A DNA stretch of 60,602 nucleotides from the NCBI GenBank assembly GCA_964538875.1, contig CAZIHO010000006.1, positions 1-60,602 of the forward strand. Direction: 5' to 3'. Source of the stretch: CAZIHO01 sp964538875. GTDB taxonomy: Bacteria > Pseudomonadota > Gammaproteobacteria > Chromatiales > Chromatiaceae. Positions 15,284-23,391 of the stretch are shown here, piece by piece. Position 1 is the stretch's first letter. Each line of letters begins with the position of its first letter. A model generated the notes under the pieces. The model saw only the letters and a program-made list of their open reading frames with translations. It ran no database searches and was not told the DNA's origin. The position numbers were made by a program, and so were the translations under genes.

Positions 15284-16733
15284 GGTTGCCGGGCCGCCAG
15301 CGCAGGTCCAATTCCCGGGCCGCACGCACGTCGTCCAGACGCCGTACCGGCAACTCGTGGGGAGCGCTGGTGACCCGCTCCGGATGATGGCGGGCTTCGT
15401 CCCGAATCTGGATCATGGCGTCCACGAAGGAGTCCAGGGTTTCCTTGGACTCGGTTTCGGTGGGTTCGATCAGCAGGCACTCGGGAACCAGCAGCGGAAA
15501 ATAGGTGGTGGGCGCGTGGTGGCCATAATCCAGCAGCCGCTTGGCGAAGTCCATGGCCCGCACGCCCCAGTCCTTGGCTTCTTGCCGCAGGCTGATGATG
15601 AACTCATGGGTGGCCAGCCGGTTGGGCATGGCCGCCTCGAAACCTGCGTCCGTCAAGCGCCGCAGCAAATAATTGGCGTTCAGGGTGGAATAGTCTGCCA
15701 CCCGGCGCAGACCTTCGCCGCCCAACAGGCGGGCGTACACATAGGCGCGCAGCAGCACCCCCAGGTTGCCGGAAAAGGCGGACAGCCGGCCGATGCTCTT
15801 GGGCCGGTCCGCTTCCGTCAGCCAGCGGTAGTCCGGGCCGTCCTGGCCTACTAAGGGAATGGGCAGATAGGGCTCCAGCTTGGTGCTTACCGCCACCGGG
15901 CCGGCGCCGGGACCGCCGCCGCCGTGGGGGGTGGAAAAGGTCTTGTGCAGGTTCAGATGCACCACGTCGAAGCCCATGTCGCCGGGCCGGACCCGGCCGA
16001 GGATGGCGTTCAGGTTGGCGCCGTCGTAATAGAGCAGGCCGCCGGCCTGGTGCACCCGGGCGGCGATGTCTTGGATGCGGCGCTCGAACACCCCCAGGGT
16101 GGAGGGGTTGGTCAGCATGATGCCAGCGGTTTGGGGACCCAGGGCCTGGTCCAGGGCGTCCAAATCCAGATCCCCGTCCGGTCCGGTGGGAATCTCCCGC
16201 ACCTGATAGCCGCACATGGCGGCGGTGGCTGGGTTGGTGCCGTGGGCGGCATCCGGGACCAGAATCTCTCGGCGCTGGGTGTCGCCCCGATCCTCGTGAT
16301 AGGCGCGAATCATGGCCACGCCGGCGAATTCGCCCTGGGCACCGGCGGCCGGCGTCAGAGATACTCCGGCCATACCGGTGACCGCCTTGAGCATGTCCTG
16401 CAACTCGTACAGACAGGCCAACATGCCTTGGCCGTGGCTGTCCGGCGCCAGGGGGTGGCGGTCGAGAAACCCCGGCAGGGACGCCAGCGTATGGCAGGCC
16501 CGGGGATTGTATTTCATGGTGCAGGAACCCAAAGGATAAAAATGGGTATCCACGGAGAAATTCCGCTGGGACAGGCGGCTGTAATGCCGTACCACGTCCA
16601 GCTCGGAAACTTCCGGCAGGGCCGGGCGCCGGGCGCGACGTAGTTGGGGCGGGATGTCGGTGGCGGCGGACTGCTCGGCCGGCGCCTGGGCGGAAGCGCG
16701 GCGGCCAGGCCGGGAATGCTCGTGGATCAGCAT
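15276..16733 (-). CDS. gcvPB: Glycine dehydrogenase (decarboxylating) subunit 2, GcvPB
   Basis: C-terminal half of the split P-protein, which decarboxylates glycine and passes the methylamine to lipoyl-GcvH. At 485 residues it matches bacterial GcvPB. It carries the pyridoxal-phosphate site HLNLHKTFSTPHGGGGPGAG (Schiff-base lysine in LHKTF), plus YPLGSCTMKYNPR, AAGAQGEFAGV and DAAHGTNPATA. A gaggtg site lies a few bases before the ATG. It is separated from gcvPA by the tpx gene and is followed by dgkA with overlap. The N-terminal 30 residues are Ala/Arg-rich and not conserved. Confidence 0.95.
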   Translation of the reverse strand: MLIHEHSRPGRRASAQAPAEQSAATDIPPQLRRARRPALPEVSELDVVRHYSRLSQRNFSVDTHFYPLGSCTMKYNPRACHTLASLPGFLDRHPLAPDSHGQGMLACLYELQDMLKAVTGMAGVSLTPAAGAQGEFAGVAMIRAYHEDRGDTQRREILVPDAAHGTNPATAAMCGYQVREIPTGPDGDLDLDALDQALGPQTAGIMLTNPSTLGVFERRIQDIAARVHQAGGLLYYDGANLNAILGRVRPGDMGFDVVHLNLHKTFSTPHGGGGPGAGPVAVSTKLEPYLPIPLVGQDGPDYRWLTEADRPKSIGRLSAFSGNLGVLLRAYVYARLLGGEGLRRVADYSTLNANYLLRRLTDAGFEAAMPNRLATHEFIISLRQEAKDWGVRAMDFAKRLLDYGHHAPTTYFPLLVPECLLIEPTETESKETLDSFVDAMIQIRDEARHHPERVTSAPHELPVRRLDDVRAARELDLRWRPGNHD

Positions 16734-16886
16734 GATGCACCTCGGGTGCCGGCGGGACTGGCCCCGGACGGGGCAACAGCAGGGTCCCTAGCCGGGGCTT
16801 GGAACCTGGTTCAATGGCCGAGACCACGCCGATCGGCATGGCCTCGACAAGGCCTGGAGCCTTGGCGGCTGGAGACCGGGCGGTGA

Positions 16887-17387
16887 TTAACCGAGGGCTT
16901 TCAGGGCCGCGTCGTAATCCGGCTCCTGGACGATTTCTGGCACCAACTGGGTGTAGAGCACCCGGTTATTGGCATCCAGAACCACCACCGCCCGGGCCAG
17001 CAGGCCGGCCAGGGGGCCGTCCGAGATCAGCACGCCGTAGTCCTTACCGAAGCCCTTGGAGCGCATCATGGACAGGGACACCACGTTTTTCAGACCTTCG
17101 GTGCTGCAAAAGCGGCCGGAGGCAAACGGCAGATCTGCGGAAATCACCAGCGCCACGGCGTCATCCCGGTTGGCGAAGGAGGCGTTGAACTTGCGGGTGG
17201 AGGTGGCGCACACGTCGGTGTCCAGGCTCGGCACGATGTTCAGCAGCTTTTTCTTGCCCGCGTAGTCGGCCAGGGTCACGTCAGCCAGGCTGCTGGTCAC
17301 CAGCTTGAAATCCGGGGCATCGCGGCCCACCGCCGGCAGGTCGCCGGACGTATTGATGGGGTTTCCCTGTAGTTTGATTTGGGCCAT
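16887..17387 (-). CDS. tpx: Thiol peroxidase inside the glycine-cleavage operon
   Basis: Periplasmic or cytosolic atypical 2-Cys peroxiredoxin reducing lipid and hydrogen peroxides. The 166-residue protein has peroxidatic Cys60 in SLDTDVCATSTRKF and resolving Cys94 in ASGRFCSTEGLKN, and the family N-terminus LQGNPINTSGDLP. The ATG at 17385-17387 has a strong taggag site 8 bases upstream, which rules out the longer frame reaching back into gcvPA. It lies 37 bases after gcvPA and 153 before gcvPB, on the same strand, an unusual place between the two halves of the glycine decarboxylase. Confidence 0.96.
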   Translation of the reverse strand: MAQIKLQGNPINTSGDLPAVGRDAPDFKLVTSSLADVTLADYAGKKKLLNIVPSLDTDVCATSTRKFNASFANRDDAVALVISADLPFASGRFCSTEGLKNVVSLSMMRSKGFGKDYGVLISDGPLAGLLARAVVVLDANNRVLYTQLVPEIVQEPDYDAALKALG

Positions 17388-17424
17388 GGTTGGACTCCTA
17401 AGAAGATAGTTGAAAGGGTGAATT

Positions 17425-18822
17425 TTATAGCTTGGGTCGCACGGGACAACGGGCTTCCTGACGGACCGCGATGATCCGGGCGAGTTTATTCTTATATTGG
17501 TCGAGATCCTCCTCACTTCGACACTCCGTGGCGCACACCAGCAGGGCATCGCCCAGCTCGGGATAGGCGTCGCCGAGGTCGTATCCTCCCAACAGGTTAT
17601 GGGCCGCCAGCGCCCGGGTCGCCTCGGCGACGGGCATGGGCAAACGCAATGCCTGTTCATGAAAAACCGGCCGGTTGAATAGGGGGGTTACGCCGGGGAT
17701 GGTGCATAGGCGTTGCACCAGGGCGGCGGTGTTGGCATGGCAGGCGTTGGCCACCCGCTCCAAACCTTCGGCGCCCAGCAGGGCCATGTGGATGGTCGCC
17801 GCCGTCACCATCAAGCCCTGGTTGGTGCAGATGTTGGACGTGGCCTTGGAGCGGCGAATATGTTGTTCCCGGGCTTGCAGGGTCAGGCTGTAGCCGGGCC
17901 GGCCATCCAGATCCAGGGTGCGGCCCACGATACGGCCCGGCATTTGCCGGACCAAGGCCTCCCGGCAACACATGAAGCCAAAATAGGGACCGCCCGAGGA
18001 CAGGGGGATACCCAGCGGTTGGCCTTCGCCACAGCAAATATCGGCGCCCCGGGTGCCCCATTCCCCTGGCGGCTTGAGCAGCGCCAGGGCCACCGGGTTG
18101 ACCTGGGCGATTACCAGCATCTGGTTGGCCTGGGCCCAGTCGGTGAGCGCGTCCACTTCCTCGATCACGCCGAAGAAGTTGGGTTGGGGAATGACCAGGG
18201 CGGCCCAATCCTGACCCCCGTGGGCCGCCAGGCTGGCCGGGTCGGTATGGCCGCCCTCCGGGTCGAACGGCAGTTCCACCAACTCGATGCCCTGATGGCG
18301 GACGATGGTCTGAACCGTGCGCCGGTAATGGGGATGCAGGGCGCGGGGCACCAGGACCCGCTTGGAATGGGACTTGCGATTGGCGCGCACCGCCATCAGC
18401 ACGGCTTCCGCCAGCGCCGAGGCGCCGTCATACAGGGACGCGTTGGACACTTCCATGGCGGTCAGGGCCGTCATCATGGATTGGTACTCGTACAGCAGTT
18501 GCAAGGTGCCCTGGCTGGCTTCCGCTTGATAGGGCGTATAGGCGGTGTAGAACTCGCCCCGGGCGGCGATTTGCCAGACGGCGGCCGGAATGTGATGCTC
18601 GTAGGCACCGGCGCCGATGAAATTGACCGGCTGGCCGTCCCGCCGCGCCCGCTGGCTTAACAGCCGGGCGACTTCCATTTCCGGCAGGCCGGCGGGCAGT
18701 TCGCTCAGCTCAGGGCAACGTAATCCCGCCGGGATTTCCCGGAACAGGTCCTCGATCCCAGCCGCGCCGATGCTGGCCAACATCTCCCGGACTTCCGAGT
18801 CCGTGTGCGGAATGAAAGGCAT
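17425..18822 (-). CDS. gcvPA: Glycine dehydrogenase (decarboxylating) subunit 1, GcvPA
   Basis: N-terminal half of the split P-protein, forming a heterotetramer with GcvPB. The 465-residue protein shows the family start FIPHTDSEVREMLASIG, then FIGAGAYEHHIPAAV, FYTAYTPYQAEASQGTLQ, SNASLYDGASALAEAV, ADICCGEGQPLGIPLSSGG and RRSKATSNICTNQ. It starts four bases after the gcvH stop. No defect is seen. Confidence 0.96.
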   Translation of the reverse strand: MPFIPHTDSEVREMLASIGAAGIEDLFREIPAGLRCPELSELPAGLPEMEVARLLSQRARRDGQPVNFIGAGAYEHHIPAAVWQIAARGEFYTAYTPYQAEASQGTLQLLYEYQSMMTALTAMEVSNASLYDGASALAEAVLMAVRANRKSHSKRVLVPRALHPHYRRTVQTIVRHQGIELVELPFDPEGGHTDPASLAAHGGQDWAALVIPQPNFFGVIEEVDALTDWAQANQMLVIAQVNPVALALLKPPGEWGTRGADICCGEGQPLGIPLSSGGPYFGFMCCREALVRQMPGRIVGRTLDLDGRPGYSLTLQAREQHIRRSKATSNICTNQGLMVTAATIHMALLGAEGLERVANACHANTAALVQRLCTIPGVTPLFNRPVFHEQALRLPMPVAEATRALAAHNLLGGYDLGDAYPELGDALLVCATECRSEEDLDQYKNKLARIIAVRQEARCPVRPKL

Positions 18823-18826
18823 GGAG

Positions 18827-19222
18827 TCAGTTCGCCTCGGAAGCTAGGAATTCCCGGTAGGCCGCTGCGTCCATCATCTCGTCCAGTTCATCCGGGTCCG
18901 ACAGGCGTACCTTGTAAATCCAACCGTCCCCGTAGGGAGACTGATTGATAAGTTCCGGACTGTCCGCCAGTTGCTCGTTGACTTCCACCACCTTGCCGGT
19001 CACCGGGCTATAGACATCGGACGCCGCCTTGACGGATTCCACCACTGCGCTTTCGGCGCCGGTTTCCAGCTTGGTGCCCAGTTCCGGTAATTCCACGAAC
19101 ACCAAGTCGCCCAGCAGAGTCTGGGCATGGTCGGTGATCCCGACCGAGGCGACCCCGCCGCCCTCATCCCGCACCCACTCGTGGTCCCGGGTATAGCGTA
19201 ATTCCGCAGGTACGTCGCTCAT
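18827..19222 (-). CDS. gcvH: Glycine cleavage system H protein
   Basis: Lipoyl carrier that shuttles the aminomethyl group between GcvP, GcvT and the L-protein. The 131-residue protein has the lipoylation site ESVKAASDVYSPVTG (Lys65) and the typical GITDHAQTLLGDLVFVELP. The DNA places it between gcvT (54 bases upstream) and gcvPA. The L-protein (lpd) is absent from the operon, as is usual. Confidence 0.96.
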   Translation of the reverse strand: MSDVPAELRYTRDHEWVRDEGGGVASVGITDHAQTLLGDLVFVELPELGTKLETGAESAVVESVKAASDVYSPVTGKVVEVNEQLADSPELINQSPYGDGWIYKVRLSDPDELDEMMDAAAYREFLASEAN

Positions 19223-19276
19223 AGTTCATCTCCCGAGCTGCCAATGGGGCGCGCCGCGATGCGGGCGCCCAAGGAT

Positions 19277-20368
19277 TTATGGTTCGATACAGACCTTGCC
19301 ATGACGAACGAAGGGCGGGCGTACCTGCCGCACCGGCCAGCGCCGTCCGCGAATGTCCACTTCCCAGCCGGTGCCCGGGTCGGCATCGACCCGCGCCAGG
19401 GCGATGGAACGATCCAGGGTCGGGGAATAGCCGCCGGAGGTGATTTCCCCCACCTGGCGCTCTCCTTGCCACAGGACCTGATGACCCCGCAGGATGCCCT
19501 TGCCATCCAGTATCAGGCCCACCAGCTTGCGCCAGCTCCCCTGTTCCCGCTGGGCTTGCAGTGCGCCACGGCCCAGAAAGTCCCGCTCCGCCGGGTCCCA
19601 GGCCAGCGTCCAGGCCAGGCCGGACTCCAGGGGCGTGGTGGTTTCGTCCATGTCCGAGCCATACAGGCACATGCCCGCTTCCAGGCGCAGACTATCCCGG
19701 GCGCCCAGGCCGCAGGGCAGTACCCCCGCTGCCAGCAGGCCCCGCCACAGGCTGGGCGCCTGGTCCGCCGGCAACATGATTTCCAGCCCGTCCTCGCCGG
19801 TATAGCCGGTGCGGGCCGCCAGCCAATCACCCGCCTGGGCACCGAAGAAGGGGTCCAGGCCCAGGGCCAGTTCTCCCAATTCAGCCGGCAACAGGGGCAA
19901 TGCCAGGTCGCGGGCTTGGGGACCCTGGATCGCCAGCATGGCCAAATCCCGCCGGGGCCTGATCTGGACCGGGAAGCCGTCGGCCTGCGCTTCCATCCAG
20001 GCCAGGTCTTTGGCGGCGGTGCCGGCGTTGACCACCAGGCGATAGCCCTGGGGCGGCAGAAAATAGGCGATCAGGTCGTCCACCACGCCGCCCTGGGGAG
20101 TCAGCATGCAGGAATAGAGGGCCTTGCCAGGGGTCCGTAGCCGAGCTACGTCGTTGGCCAGTAGCCGGCGCAGAAAGTCCCGGGCGCCGTCTCCGCTAAT
20201 GTCGACTATCACCATGTGGGATACGTCGAACACGCCCGCCGTCTGGCGCACCCCGTGGTGCTCCTGGAGCTGGGAACCGTAATGCAGGGGCATGTCCCAG
20301 CCGGCGAAGGGCACTAAGCGGGCTCCCAAGCCAACATGTTCTAGATACAAGGGGGTACGTTGATTCAT
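19277..20368 (-). CDS. gcvT: Glycine cleavage system T protein (aminomethyltransferase)
   Basis: Transfers the methylene group from aminomethyl-lipoyl-GcvH to tetrahydrofolate, releasing ammonia. The 363-residue protein begins with the family pattern TPLYLEHVGLGARLVPFAGWDMP and continues with GVFDVSHMVIVDISG, RTGYTGEDGLEIMLP (folate/active-site loop) and LGARDSLRLEAGMCLYGSDMDE. It is the first gene of gcvT-gcvH-gcvPA-tpx-gcvPB-dgkA. The 115 bases before it contain no glycine-riboswitch core that I can recognise. Confidence 0.96.
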   Translation of the reverse strand: MNQRTPLYLEHVGLGARLVPFAGWDMPLHYGSQLQEHHGVRQTAGVFDVSHMVIVDISGDGARDFLRRLLANDVARLRTPGKALYSCMLTPQGGVVDDLIAYFLPPQGYRLVVNAGTAAKDLAWMEAQADGFPVQIRPRRDLAMLAIQGPQARDLALPLLPAELGELALGLDPFFGAQAGDWLAARTGYTGEDGLEIMLPADQAPSLWRGLLAAGVLPCGLGARDSLRLEAGMCLYGSDMDETTTPLESGLAWTLAWDPAERDFLGRGALQAQREQGSWRKLVGLILDGKGILRGHQVLWQGERQVGEITSGGYSPTLDRSIALARVDADPGTGWEVDIRGRRWPVRQVRPPFVRHGKVCIEP

Positions 20369-20483
20369 GTTGACCAGTCTGTTGCCGTTCGGGCCGTGGG
20401 AGTTTCAGGATCGGCCAATCCCGAAGGACTATAGCGGCAAGCACGGCGACTTGCCAAGCTGACTGGCCAGTCCAGGTCAGGGG

Positions 20484-21002
20484 CTACTTGGAGGATGGGT
20501 CCTCGTCCGCAGGTGCGGCGGGGTCGGGTTCTGGGCGGGGAGGCGGCACTTCCGGCGGGTTTTGATTGCGCAGCAGGTCCAGGGCCCGGACCTCGCCGGT
20601 CAGCCGCAGATGCCGGTCCACCACCGGCAGTTCGGTCAGGCGCTCGCGCACCATGATCTGGATCGCCTCCGCCAAGGGGGTGTCGCGGGTCGCGTAACGG
20701 GGCCGCAAGTCCATGATGTCCCGCACCCGTACCCGTTGGTTGGGATCCGGTTGACGGCCAGGTTTGCCGTTGCCCAGCCCCGGGTTCAGGGACATCTGTT
20801 CCAGCAGCGCCAATACGGACACACTGCCGCACAGGCGGCCCTGGGGATCCACGACATACAGATGGCGCGACACGCCCGCGTTCAGCAAGGCATCGATCAA
20901 TGCCTTGAGACCGGCGTCCGCTCCAATGGTCAAGGGAGGGCGGGCCAATTTTTTGAGCGGATTCTTGCGTCCGCTGCGGCCTGATGAGGCTGAAGTTCCC
21001 AT
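20484..21002 (-). CDS. CBS-domain pair protein
   Basis: A 172-residue protein made of two CBS motifs. The first (about residues 25-70) includes ADAGLKALIDALLNAGVSRHL and LYVVDPQGRLCGSVSVLALL. The second (about 90-150) includes VRDIMDLRPRYATRDTPLAEA and LTELPVVDRHLRLTGEVRAL. The tail is Pro/Asp/Glu-rich and probably disordered. CBS pairs sense adenine nucleotides; no effector domain is attached. The start is the ATG at 21000-21002; an in-frame TTG seven codons upstream is less likely. It follows the DUF47-PiT pair on the same strand by 52 bases, so a regulatory link to phosphate uptake is possible but unproven. Confidence 0.8.
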   Translation of the reverse strand: MGTSASSGRSGRKNPLKKLARPPLTIGADAGLKALIDALLNAGVSRHLYVVDPQGRLCGSVSVLALLEQMSLNPGLGNGKPGRQPDPNQRVRVRDIMDLRPRYATRDTPLAEAIQIMVRERLTELPVVDRHLRLTGEVRALDLLRNQNPPEVPPPRPEPDPAAPADEDPSSK

Positions 21003-21054
21003 GGTGTCCGGTCCGGGGCGCAAGATGGCTCAGGCGCCCCGGACCGGGGATCTC

Positions 21055-21765
21055 CTAGGAGATTTTGACCACGATGTCGTGCAGAACTTCACCGGCGCGG
21101 GCCAGGCGGTCGCCCGCGTTGGACAGATGCCGGTAGATCTCGCGGCGTTTGAAGGTGGACATGACCAGGCTCAGCACTTCCTTCATATGCTGTTCGGGTT
21201 CGGCGCCTTCCAGGATCTTGTTGATGTGGACTTCCTCGTCGAACAACTCAGACAGGGCGCGCCGGTAGACCTTTTCCGTGTTCCGCTCGGCCTTGCGCAC
21301 CGCTTGGGCGTCTTCCTCGGCGCTGGCTGGGTTGGTGGACAGCTTGCCATAGCCGGTGCGCAGGGAAGTCATGCCTTGCTGCAGGGCCTGGGCCAGTTCC
21401 AGCATGAAGTTGTCCGGCTGGATGCGCAACAGTTCCATCTCCCGCACCGAAGTCTTGGCGTAGTTGATGACATGGTCGATGGTGGTGATGGCCCGGTAAA
21501 TATCTTCCCGGTCCATGGGGGTGGCGAAAGCCTGGTTCAGCACGCTCATGTGCTCGGCCTTGAGGGCGTCACCCTCGTGTTCCATTTCCCGGATGCGGAG
21601 GGCGTTGGCCTCGCTGCCGTCCTGCATGAAGCCCACGAAGGCCTGCATGGCCCGGTCCGCCAGGTCGCACTGCTTGTCGATGAGGCCGTAGAAGTTGGGG
21701 ACCCGGGGGAACACCCGGCTCAGGAGCCGATTGGACAGGGAATTAGGATTGCTGCTGCCGCTCAT
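21055..21765 (-). CDS. DUF47 (PhoU-like) protein, partner of the PiT transporter
   Basis: A 236-residue all-helical protein of the DUF47/TIGR00153 family, related to PhoU. Typical stretches are LADRAMQAFVGFM, IREMEHEGDALKAEHM, ITTIDHVINYAKTSVREM and TFKRREIYRHLSNAGDRL; the REMEHEGD acidic cluster matches the metal-binding motif of PhoU-like proteins. In most bacteria such a gene sits directly beside a PiT permease and modulates it, and here it begins 74 bases after the PiT stop. Regulation of low-affinity phosphate uptake is the likely role. Confidence 0.92.
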   Translation of the reverse strand: MSGSSNPNSLSNRLLSRVFPRVPNFYGLIDKQCDLADRAMQAFVGFMQDGSEANALRIREMEHEGDALKAEHMSVLNQAFATPMDREDIYRAITTIDHVINYAKTSVREMELLRIQPDNFMLELAQALQQGMTSLRTGYGKLSTNPASAEEDAQAVRKAERNTEKVYRRALSELFDEEVHINKILEGAEPEQHMKEVLSLVMSTFKRREIYRHLSNAGDRLARAGEVLHDIVVKIS

Positions 21766-21839
21766 GTGGTTTTCCTCGAATGATGGTTCAGGGTTTTCGT
21801 CGAATGGGTTCGCAATGGCGGGATGGTCTGGGTCCCGCC

Positions 21840-22895
21840 CTAGATCCGGCCGCCGGAGAACAGGTGGATCAGGAAATAGGTCAAGACTGACACGATGCCC
21901 GCGCCCGGGATGGTGATGATCCAGGTGCTGATGATTTCCTTGGCCTTAGCCCAACGCACCGCCTTGGGCCGTTCGGACGCGCCGATACCCATGATGGATG
22001 AACTCACCACGTGGGTGGTGGACACCGGGGCGCCCAGGATCGACGCGGTCAGGATCACGGCGCCGGAGGTGAGCTGGGTATCCAGGGCATGGAGGGGGCG
22101 TACCTTGTAGATGCCGAAGCCGATGGTGCGCACGATGCGCCAGCCGCCGGACAGAATACCCAGGGTAATGGAGATGGCGCAGGCGAGCACCACCCAGAAG
22201 GGCACCACGAACTCGGTGATGAAGCCCCCCAACACCAGTACCAGAGTCACCACGCCCATGCTTTTCTGGGCATCGTTGGCGCCGTGGGAAAAGGCCAGGG
22301 CGGCGGAGGTGACAAACTGAATCTTGCGCAGGTAGATATTGGTGGACGGCTTGGCGTTGGCCACCATGAGCAGGGTGCCCATCAGTCTATGCACGAAGAA
22401 GCCGGCCCAGAAGCCGATGAGGGGCGAGAGGATCAGGGACAGGAGCACCTTGGTGACGCCGGTGAAATGGCCGGTGGTGGCCAGTTCATGGAAGCCCCAC
22501 ACCACGTAGGAGGGGCCGGCCGCCGCGACCACCGCCGCCGCCAAGCCCCCAACCAGGGCATGGGACGAGGAGGAGGGAATGCCGAACCACCAGGTGCCCA
22601 GGTTCCAGACGATGGCCCCCACGATGCCGGACAGCACGATGGCCATGGATACCAGATTGTTCAGTGAACTCACGTCCACGAATTTGCCGATGGTGTTGGC
22701 CACCGCAGTACCGCCAAGCAACGGCCCAAGAAACTCGAAGGTCGCCACGATCACCACCGCCTGCACCGGCGTCATGGCCCGGGACGCGATGACCGGAGCA
22801 ATGATGTTGGAAGCGTCGTGAAAACCGTTCGTATAGTCAAAAATAAGAATAATCACCACTGCTGCGGTGGCGAGATAAAACAAGGTCGGATCCAT
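21840..22895 (-). CDS. PiT-family inorganic phosphate transporter
   Basis: A 351-residue polytopic inner-membrane permease that takes up phosphate, usually as a metal-phosphate complex, driven by protons or sodium. Diagnostic family repeats are FDYTNGFHDASNIIAPVIAS near the N-terminus and ALAFSHGANDAQKSMGVVTL in the second half (GANDA motif). A further motif is SSSSHALVGGL. About nine or ten hydrophobic segments are apparent. A gggggat site precedes the ATG. It begins the unit PiT-DUF47-CBS and is preceded by 496 bases of AT-richer non-coding DNA. Confidence 0.94.
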   Translation of the reverse strand: MDPTLFYLATAAVVIILIFDYTNGFHDASNIIAPVIASRAMTPVQAVVIVATFEFLGPLLGGTAVANTIGKFVDVSSLNNLVSMAIVLSGIVGAIVWNLGTWWFGIPSSSSHALVGGLAAAVVAAAGPSYVVWGFHELATTGHFTGVTKVLLSLILSPLIGFWAGFFVHRLMGTLLMVANAKPSTNIYLRKIQFVTSAALAFSHGANDAQKSMGVVTLVLVLGGFITEFVVPFWVVLACAISITLGILSGGWRIVRTIGFGIYKVRPLHALDTQLTSGAVILTASILGAPVSTTHVVSSSIMGIGASERPKAVRWAKAKEIISTWIITIPGAGIVSVLTYFLIHLFSGGRI

Positions 22896-23391
22896 TAGCC
22901 ATCCCCCGTGTGATGCTGGATTTTTCTTTAGGACAAAGCGTCGTCGGTTGCCGATTGGGGTTTCGGTCAGCCTTGACGGGACATTATATGTCAGGATTCG
23001 TGCCAGGCCTGTATCAAGAAAAAGCCATTAAAAATAATAAGATAGACCATCTACCCAAATTGACGGGGTGCAACAAGACGGTAACAATAAAAGAACAGCA
23101 ATCCATTTTTAATAAAAACGTCATATAAAACAATGAGCATAGGAGGCTGTGCAATAATGGACATAAACTCAATATTGAACAGCCCACCCTTTGGTTGCTG
23201 GCGCCGACCAGTGAGATGGCTCCGCTTGCCGGGCAAAGGGCGAAGCCGGGCCGGGATGGACCCTTGCGGAGGTTAAAAATGGAATAGTATTCTTTTTAGT
23301 TGCTAAACAGGTGGCTTAGCCCGCCGATGGGGCCGGCCTAGACCGGAGGGAAGCGGGGTACGGCGAGGGGACGCGCCGGGCCGGCCAGGCC
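22896..23391. other. Intergenic region, AT-rich, no gene recognised
   Basis: About 496 bases between the PiT gene and the end of the sigma54 activator gene. The stretch 23010-23180 is much AT-richer than the window average. It holds a candidate -10 for PiT and a hairpin at 23145-23156/23173-23184 (12 bp, one mismatch, 16-base loop). A 61-codon minus-strand frame exists (to about 23051) but has no SD or recognisable domain. No known riboswitch or Pho box was recognised. Confidence 0.5.
22983..22988 (-). promoter_or_regulatory. Candidate -10 element for the phosphate transporter
   Basis: On the minus strand the hexamer reads TATAAT, about 85 bases before the PiT start and inside a small palindrome (22980-22992, gacat-tat-atgtc). 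No convincing -35 hexamer lies at 16-18 bases. Only the -10 match supports it. Confidence 0.35.

Noticed and set aside
20369..20483. Possible glycine riboswitch before gcvT
   Set aside because: The 115-base leader lacks the paired aptamer cores expected of a glycine riboswitch; no recognisable conserved segments were found on the minus strand.
22999..23005. TGGCAC on the minus strand before the phosphate transporter as a sigma54 promoter
   Set aside because: No TTGC or similar -12 element at the required spacing.
22896..23391. Cyclic-di-GMP or other riboswitch in the AT-rich spacer
   Set aside because: A ggcaaaggg-like patch was considered but the second conserved helix and spacing of GEMM-type riboswitches are absent.
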